DNA of 64,000 nt from Eleginops maclovinus. Lineage: Eukaryota > Chordata > Actinopteri > Perciformes > Eleginopidae. The translations under genes were made by a program, and so were the position numbers. The stretch is taken from assembly GCF_036324505.1 (NCBI RefSeq), contig NC_086350.1, positions 24,747,257-24,811,256 on the forward strand, written 5' to 3'. A model generated the notes under the pieces. It ran no database searches. It was not told the origin of the DNA and was given only the letters and a program-made list of their open reading frames with translations. Shown piece by piece: positions 57,526 to 64,000 of this stretch (the stretch's first letter is position 1; each line of letters opens with the position of its first letter).

Positions 57526-59304
57526 TCGAAATGGACACAAACATACAGATTGCTTATAAATGTTGCTTCATATTCGCGGAATTTGAAAATAAACAAACTA
57601 TTGTATCATATGAAACTATGAAAGGGGATGGTATGTCAATGTTTAAAACTTTTTTGCACTGAAAACAAGAAACAAATATTAATTCATGCTAGTTTGAATA
57701 ACACTGTGCAACAGCCTTTTCTCAATTCCTCTGTAAATCTCTGCATCTCTATAATTTAATGTGAATACTTATTATTTAAAGCATATCTGGTGTTTTTTTT
57801 AAAGTGTGGTTTGGTGGTGCTTTCATCTGATGGTTGTGGTGCTCAAGTTTCTATATTTGGGGAGTAGCTGTTTGTTCAAACCCTCTGAGTGCACGCTTTA
57901 TGATCACAGGAATAGTAAAAGGGGAAACGTGTGTTACAGTGACTTTTGCTCCTGAAGTATTTGGTGCTGCACAGGAATGTAAAGTGGTTTGACCCTAACC
58001 TCAGTAGTTACTACCGTGATCATGCAGCACACATGTAACTATAGCAACATCACGAAGAAGTTACACATGAGAGTCTTAGAGAGACGGAGGGAAAAGGGAG
58101 ATTGACAGCAAGAATGTGCAAGAAATGTGTGTGTCTAGCTGTCCTTCAAACCCAATGAGCTCTCCTAAAATGTCTTGTTGAAGGTCAGCATTGAAATTAT
58201 TCATATAATTGGCGAATCTATTTCAATCAAACTTTTAGTATATGAAAGCTCTAAGGCTGATATGTGTGTTGCCTCAGAGAGATTTCTCTCTGACTTCTTC
58301 GCTTTGTTACCGACAGTGCTGCCTTAACCTTGCTGACAGTCAGATTTGTATCAAACTGAGTTGACAGGAAACACTCTCAATGCAATAAAACCAGCGCACA
58401 ATGCAATAGAATTTCACTTTTGCTAGATCTTGTAGAGATATCGAGAGTGTGTGGTGGTTACTATTAGCAAACACAATCTTCAGGCTCGTGTGGACACCGA
58501 AATCTGATTTTTTTCCTATCAGATCTGTACTGAATCCAAAGCAGATTCGACCCCTAGCTGTCATTAAGAATTTCAAAAAGTATGAATTTAACACAGAAAC
58601 GAAGTGCAAGTTTTATTTAAGGTAAAGCTGGCACAAAAGCTGGGAAAATAACATGAAACTAGGGGAGCATGTGTTACATAACAACTAACAAAGCGAGATG
58701 GCATTAGGAAGCAAATCTACAAATGAACACCAGGAATTTTCTATAGACAAGATGAATAGTAGAGATTGATCATGGACTGAATTAGAACTTCATTGTCTAA
58801 CAAAAAAAGTTCTAGATATTTAACATGTTTCATTGAGCAATTCAAATATAGCCCTTTTAAACCTGAGCGTGTTTTTCCAATGTCTCTAACAACCATTTTA
58901 ATCCACTCCCTTCCCACTTCTAACACCCTTTCCACTGACAGGGAACACTGCAAATTAGTGAAAAAAATACCGACTGAAACTAATCACATTGACAAGAACG
59001 GACTCCAGAAAGAATACAAAGAGGAGAACATTTTTCAAAATAAAACCTGACAGTAGTGAACAGAAAATAAGATATAAAAAATAAAAATACAGAACAGAAT
59101 AAATTGTGGTTTTGTGAAGTTGATCACACATATTTTCATGACAAAAATAGCATTATTCAGCATTTGAGCCAGTGGACAAGGGCAGCAGGTAAACACAATC
59201 ATAAAACTAAAAAGACAGGAAGTGTAGCCACAAAAGACACAAAGAGACAATGCATTTCAAAAACAGGAAACACTAAACACCAGGATCATGACATTTACAC
59301 ATGA
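57526..59304. other. Non-coding, nothing recognised
   Basis: No gene or repeat could be supported here. Confidence 0.4.
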
Positions 59305-59478
59305 AGTAAATGGACTTTATATTTATAGCACTTTATCCAGTCTTTACGGACTCATACTCCGTCATGCCATCAGGAGAAACCCGGGGTTAAGTATCTTGAC
59401 CAAGGACATAGCGACATGTTGACCTGCAGGGGAGGGGATTGAAACTTTCCAATTGAAAGACCAGCACCACCTCACAGC
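59305..59478. repeat. Degenerate fish interspersed repeat
   Basis: The series GTAAATGGACTTTATATTTA, ATAGCACTTTATCCAGTC, GGGGTTAAGTATCTTGACCA and GACATGTTGACCTGCAGG follows a very common fish repeat that I know from memory without a family name. Confidence 0.5.
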
Positions 59479-59885
59479 CACATGCAGTATTAAAACACTA
59501 GAGTGTATATTTAGACAATATAAACAAAATGCAAATGACTCTGTGAGAGAATAAACTGAGATTGGGTCTAAAATAGCAGCAGAGTGTGGCTGTGCTCCCA
59601 GAGTAATGTGAGAGAGATGATACTGTCACAGCCTGTTGTCGGCAGGCATCAGAGGAGAGGCTTAACGAGACAGCTGCAGCAACTCACAGGGTCTTCCCTC
59701 ATAATTAAGGAAATGGAAATGTGTGTGTGTGATGAGCCTGGAGAATCCTATCTGAGACACAAGTGTGTATGTGATTTCACCTGTGGATTAACATTCTATC
59801 CCCCAAGGGAAGGATGAGGCCTATTTCAGTGGGTCCATTTGTCTGAAAGTGTGTGAGTTTGATGCCATGTTGAGATTACCCCCTG

Positions 59886-59887
<2 letters not shown>

Positions 59888-59966
<79 letters not shown>
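59888..59966. repeat. (GT)n microsatellite
   Basis: About 79 bases of GT. Confidence 0.98.
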
Positions 59967-59967
<1 letters not shown>

Positions 59968-60104
59968 CCTTTTGAGGAGATAGCATGCAGTAAAGTTCAT
60001 GTGGGCTGGAAAACTGGCTATGAGCTCACTGGCTGAAGGTTAGGATTAAAGATGGGTATAAGCAGTGTGTCCTTCAGCGTTTGTCAGTCTACATTCCACA
60101 AACA

Positions 60105-60223
<119 letters not shown>

Positions 60224-60489
60224 CGCTTAATAACATACATTATTACATGGCTTCATCGAACATTCGACACCGATTGGTCAGTTTCTGACATTTTGCGGCC
60301 TTCTCTTTTCTTTGATAGTGGCCTGTTTCTAAAGAGGATGCTTTGACCAAGGGACTATGTGCAGTCATGTCAATGCGCAGAAAAAAGTCCATTCAATTTA
60401 ACCTTAGCAGTGGCTAAAAAAACCTAAACATTGGTTTTCCTCCATCGGAAAACACAGTTGAATACTTTTTTAAGATTGACTTTTGGGCT

Positions 60490-60625
60490 TCCGGTAGTGA
60501 CGATGTAGGAGAAAGTCGCATGGAAGAGTCTCCCGGTCCTAGTACTAGGATGGGTTAAATGCAGAGGACTAATTTCACTGTGTGTGCTCTGCTGTGTGCA
60601 TGCATGTGACAAATAAAGAGGGTTT
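60490..60625 (+). repeat. LINE/SINE-type 3' end
   Basis: The sequence GGATGGGTTAAATGCAGAGG and ATGTGACAAATAAAGAGGG near 60547-60620 matches 3' ends of common fish retroposons. Confidence 0.5.
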
Positions 60626-60720
60626 CATCCTCTGATTCTATCTTCTATCTATCCCTGTAAACACCACAATTCATTCAGGAAAGTGACGTTTTACAGTTAT
60701 AACTTCAATTCAGTCGTGAA

Positions 60721-60985
60721 ATGAGTGGTTCTAAATCTAAAGCGAGCAATGCGCTGAACTGCCCATTTACTCGTGGCGGTGCGACCACTGTAGCTAGCAA
60801 AGTTACTAAAATGGTGACTGCGAGCTCTGCCGCTAGTGACACACCAGGAACCAGCAGGTTTCTGAACTAGAGAAGCAACAGGCCTCACTCCGGGAAGACA
60901 TGTCTGAGTTAATCCAGGAGTCTGTCAAACCTTAACAGAGCTTGGTGGACGCGCTCCACGAGACGGTGAATCACTTTAATAACCG
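60721..60985 (+). pseudogene. Tx1-type L1 ORF1 N-terminal fragment
   Basis: The frame MSGSKSKASNALNCPFTRGG stops at about 60868; in the next frame follow ASLREDMSELIQESVKP and VDALHETVNHFN, heptad-like as in L1 ORF1 coiled-coils. It breaks off at about 60985, exactly where hAT transposase sequence starts. Confidence 0.55.
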
Positions 60986-62691
60986 CCTCACATGTATAAC
61001 GGAACGTGATGGGAGTCAGCGTCCTAACTGCATGATTTGCAATGCCAAGTTAAGTAATTCTAGTCTAGCACCGGCAAAACTAAGGGAACACTTGCTTAAG
61101 CAGCATGGAGATGGGGAATACAAGAACACAACAGATTCGATGAAAAGGCTACTCTGCCTGTTCTCGGCTTTGTACCCATCAACAAACCGATCCTCACAGC
61201 ATCCTACGAAGCTGCTTACCTGATCGCAAAGCAGGGCAAACCACACACCATTGGTGACACACTCATAAAACCAGCTGTGTTGAAGATGGCAAATATCATG
61301 CTGGGAAAGCGGTTAAGTTTAAGTTCCCAAATTCCTCTTTCAAATGACACCATCAGCGCCAGAATAGAGGAGATGAGCAAAGAGATCTTGGCTCAAGTAT
61401 TTGCAGATCTGATTTCAAGCTCGGCAAAATTCAGCCTCCAACTCGACGAGACCACAGACGTTTCCAATCTAAGCCAGCTTGCTGTATTCGTGCGCTATGT
61501 GAAAGACGACATGATAAAGGAAGATGTTTTATTTTGTAAGCCTCTTACAACAACAACTAAGGCAGCCGATGTGAAGAAACTTGTGGATGACTTCTTCAGA
61601 GACAACAATCTTTCGTGGGATATGGTTTCTGCAGTTTGTTCGGACGGAGCTCCAGTCATGCTGGGAAGAAAGTCTGGTTTTGGTGCGCTAGTGAAAGCCG
61701 ATGCACCACACATCATTGTTACGCATTGTATTCTGCACAGGCATGCGTTGGCAACAAAAATCTTGCCTCCAAAACTGGCAGAAGTATTAAAAATTGTAGT
61801 GGAATGCGTGAACTATGTGCGAAATAGTGCTCTGAGGCACCACATCTTCAGTGAGCTGTGTAAAGAAATGGGCTCTGAATTCGAGGTACTTCTGTTCTAA
61901 CGTTTGGTGATTATCCCGGGGACAGGTGCTGAATCGTGTTTTTCCCATGTGTGTGGAATCAGCCGTTTTTGCAAAAGCACCAACATTGTCATGCAGATTG
62001 CTTCAAAAATTCTGAGTTCATTCTCATTTTAGCGTACATGCTGACATCTTCGCAGCTCTCAATCATCTCAATCAGCAGATGCAGGGCGGTGGAGTCAACA
62101 TCATCGAAGCGGAGAGAACCTGAAGGCTTTTCAAAAAAAGCTACCGTTATGGAAACGACGAACAGAGAACGATAACTTCGCAAACTTTCCCCTGCTGGAC
62201 GACTGTGTAAGTAAGATTGAAGATGTGTCTGGAATAGGAGACATTCCTGTACCCGCGGAACTGAAGCAAGCAATTCCCACGCACTTGGATGAGCTTGCAA
62301 AGTCTCTCGACGGTTATTTCCCTACAAGAGAGTCATATCCAGCATGGGTGAGACAGCTGTTCACATTTGGTGTTGAGACAGCATATGTCAATGATGAATA
62401 CCTCGACGAAATCATTGAAATTCAGCAGAGCCAGGTTCAACAGCAACTCTTCAGAACAACTACGCTCTCAACGTTTGGTGTCAACAAATGGTAACGTACC
62501 CTGTTATTGCTAAGAAAGCCCTGGAGATTTTCATACCGTTTGTTACAACATATCTTTGCGACAAATCCTTTTCGAGGATGCTGGACATAAAAATGAAGAA
62601 AAGGAACAGACTTTGTTGCAAAAATGACATGAGAGTGGCTCTTGCCAAGGTGAAGCCGTGCATTTCTGAACTGGTCTCTCAAAAGCCATAG
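60986..62691 (+). pseudogene. ZBED5-like hAT transposase, broken
   Basis: In order: a BED finger (CMICNAKLSNSSLAPAKL, then HLLKQH), frameshift near 61140, AAYLIAKQGKPHTIGDTL, FSLQLDETTDVSNLSQLAVF (first catalytic aspartate), CSDGAPVMLGRKSGF (second), ILHRHALATK, stop at 61900, an internal deletion with several stops, FANFPLLDDC and GYFPTRESYPAWVRQLF, and the dimerisation part CDKSFSRMLDIKMKKRNRL, ending at 62691. It is a relative of the transposase at 1-650. Neither terminus of the transposon is visible. Confidence 0.83.
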
Positions 62692-62999
62692 CAGAAGTCA
62701 CACTGATTTGCAGTAAGTATTCATTATTATGTTTTTGTGTGAAAATCATGTTTTGCTGGTTTTGCCGCAAATTCCAAGTCGTCCCCCAGAAACCCTGGTT
62801 GACTTGTTCATTTCTAGCATTTACAGCTTTATCAGTTCTGCTATTGATAGCTCAGCGTCCGGCCCCAAGGATTCTTGGGAGCAGGAGCTAAAAAGACGGG
62901 GAAAGAATGGAAGTTCTCTGTGACACTGCTCTGTTGCTAGGGTTAGGGACACAGCTCTCTCCTTGGGCATAGAGAGATTGGATGGCCCTGAGTAGTGAG
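62692..62999. other. Non-coding, nothing recognised
   Basis: No gene or repeat could be supported here. Confidence 0.4.
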
Positions 63000-63160
63000 T
63001 GACTCACTCACCCCATACTCCTGCAGCACATCCTAAATATGTCCTAGGTAACCGGGTCATATGCCTTCTCCAAATCGACAAAACACATGTAGAAAGGTAT
63101 ACTCGGAGGCTTCTTCCAGGATCGTTGCTGGTCTGTTGTTCAAGCTAGGGAGTTATCTTA
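63000..63160 (-). pseudogene. Rex3/RTE reverse transcriptase fragment
   Basis: The minus strand reads CFVDLEKAYDPVT, RT motif A of RTE elements, followed by a stop. Confidence 0.62.
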
Positions 63161-63335
63161 GGCAAACCAAGCTGTGAGGAGACCACGGGGCAGATAAGGA
63201 CCTGGTGGAGGGATAATGTCTCAACGCTGGCCTGGGAGCACCTTTCAATCCCTTAGATCAGGTTGATGTGGCCAGGGAAAGGGGAAGTTTGGGGCCCTCT
63301 GCTGGAACTGGTTCCCCCGTGACCCGATTCCAAAT
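63161..63335 (+). pseudogene. Rex3/RTE 3' coding fragment, opposite orientation
   Basis: It matches 40680-40850 (CCTGGTGGAGGGATAATGTC, GGCCTGGGAGCACC, GATGTGGCCAGGGAAAGG). It lies head-to-head with the RT fragment at 63000-63160. Confidence 0.7.
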
Positions 63336-63698
63336 AAACTTTAGAAAATAAGGTGGTTGGAGAGGCAAGGCGACCACTTTTTGAATCAATAAAATAATTT
63401 TATCAATCAATATTGTGAGTCAAGTCGTCAGTACGTAGCGATCTAATAAACTGGGATAATGTGCAGCAAGGCGGTCATTAATAAAAAGACACCTCAACTT
63501 CAAGCTCTTGCTCACCCTGTAGCTGTTCCTTTATGTGAGCGAAATGTGCCTTCCTGTTAAACAACCTTGTTGAATGATAAAATAACGTGGACATAAGACT
63601 GCAGAACAGAGAATGGGTTGGACTTTATGAGACCTATTGTTATCAAAACAGGCATTCGCTGCTGAAGCTAAAACATCTTCGTGAACAGACTGTAGGCT

Positions 63699-63908
<210 letters not shown>

Positions 63909-64000
63909 TCTACTGAAACTGATACAAGGCTCAGGTCCAAGGAGTCGGCATACCTGTAAAAAAGCTTCTGCTGTGTAATTTCAGCTCGCAGAGGAAGAGT

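Overview
This window looks like ray-finned (probably percomorph) fish DNA. It has vertebrate-type spliced exons, very long (CA)n tracts, a dense and nested population of teleost-type transposons (hAT/ZBED, Gmr1-type Ty3, L2, Rex3/RTE, Tx1-type L1, Tc1-like, short non-autonomous elements), and one recognisable vertebrate gene.

Host genes. The clearest is ska1 on the minus strand: a 5' UTR exon at about 29777-29880 and six coding exons from 28819 to 21432, all with good splice sites and matching phases, giving a 245-residue protein. Its introns hold many small transposons. A second minus-strand single-exon ORF (17543-18370) encodes a coiled-coil protein with a possible C-terminal membrane anchor and is not identified. 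A possible plus-strand promoter and first coding exon lies at 54061-54416.

Region 1-13.5 kb is a stack of insertions. A Gmr1-type Ty3 retrotransposon (956-13216, minus; integrase upstream of reverse transcriptase) lies inside an older hAT remnant. A 6.2-kb Academ-like DNA transposon (2769-8981) sits inside its pol region. A ZBED5-like hAT element (955 to beyond the left edge) interrupts its 3' LTR. The Academ-like element carries one long ORF that combines a FEN1/XPG-like nuclease with a C-terminal cysteine-rich domain, and is the most interesting coding element here.

Region 13.5-21 kb holds a Tx1-type L1 fragment, a GC-rich 33-bp minisatellite open in several frames, hAT and MITE remnants, and an L2 fragment carrying a 448-bp segment almost identical to part of ska1 intron 6. 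Region 30-35 kb is mostly unremarkable non-coding DNA with microsatellites. Region 35.4-42.6 kb is another nest: a short hAT-like MITE contains an L2, which contains two hAT elements (one inside the intron of the other) and a Rex3 tail. Region 43-64 kb is mostly non-coding, with LINE fragments, a MULE-like hairpin element, a MITE with a perfect 8-bp target duplication, five more long (CA)n/(GT)n loci, and a broken ZBED5-like hAT joined to a Tx1-L1 ORF1 fragment. All readings come from the sequence by eye; family names rest on recognised motifs and were not checked by a search.
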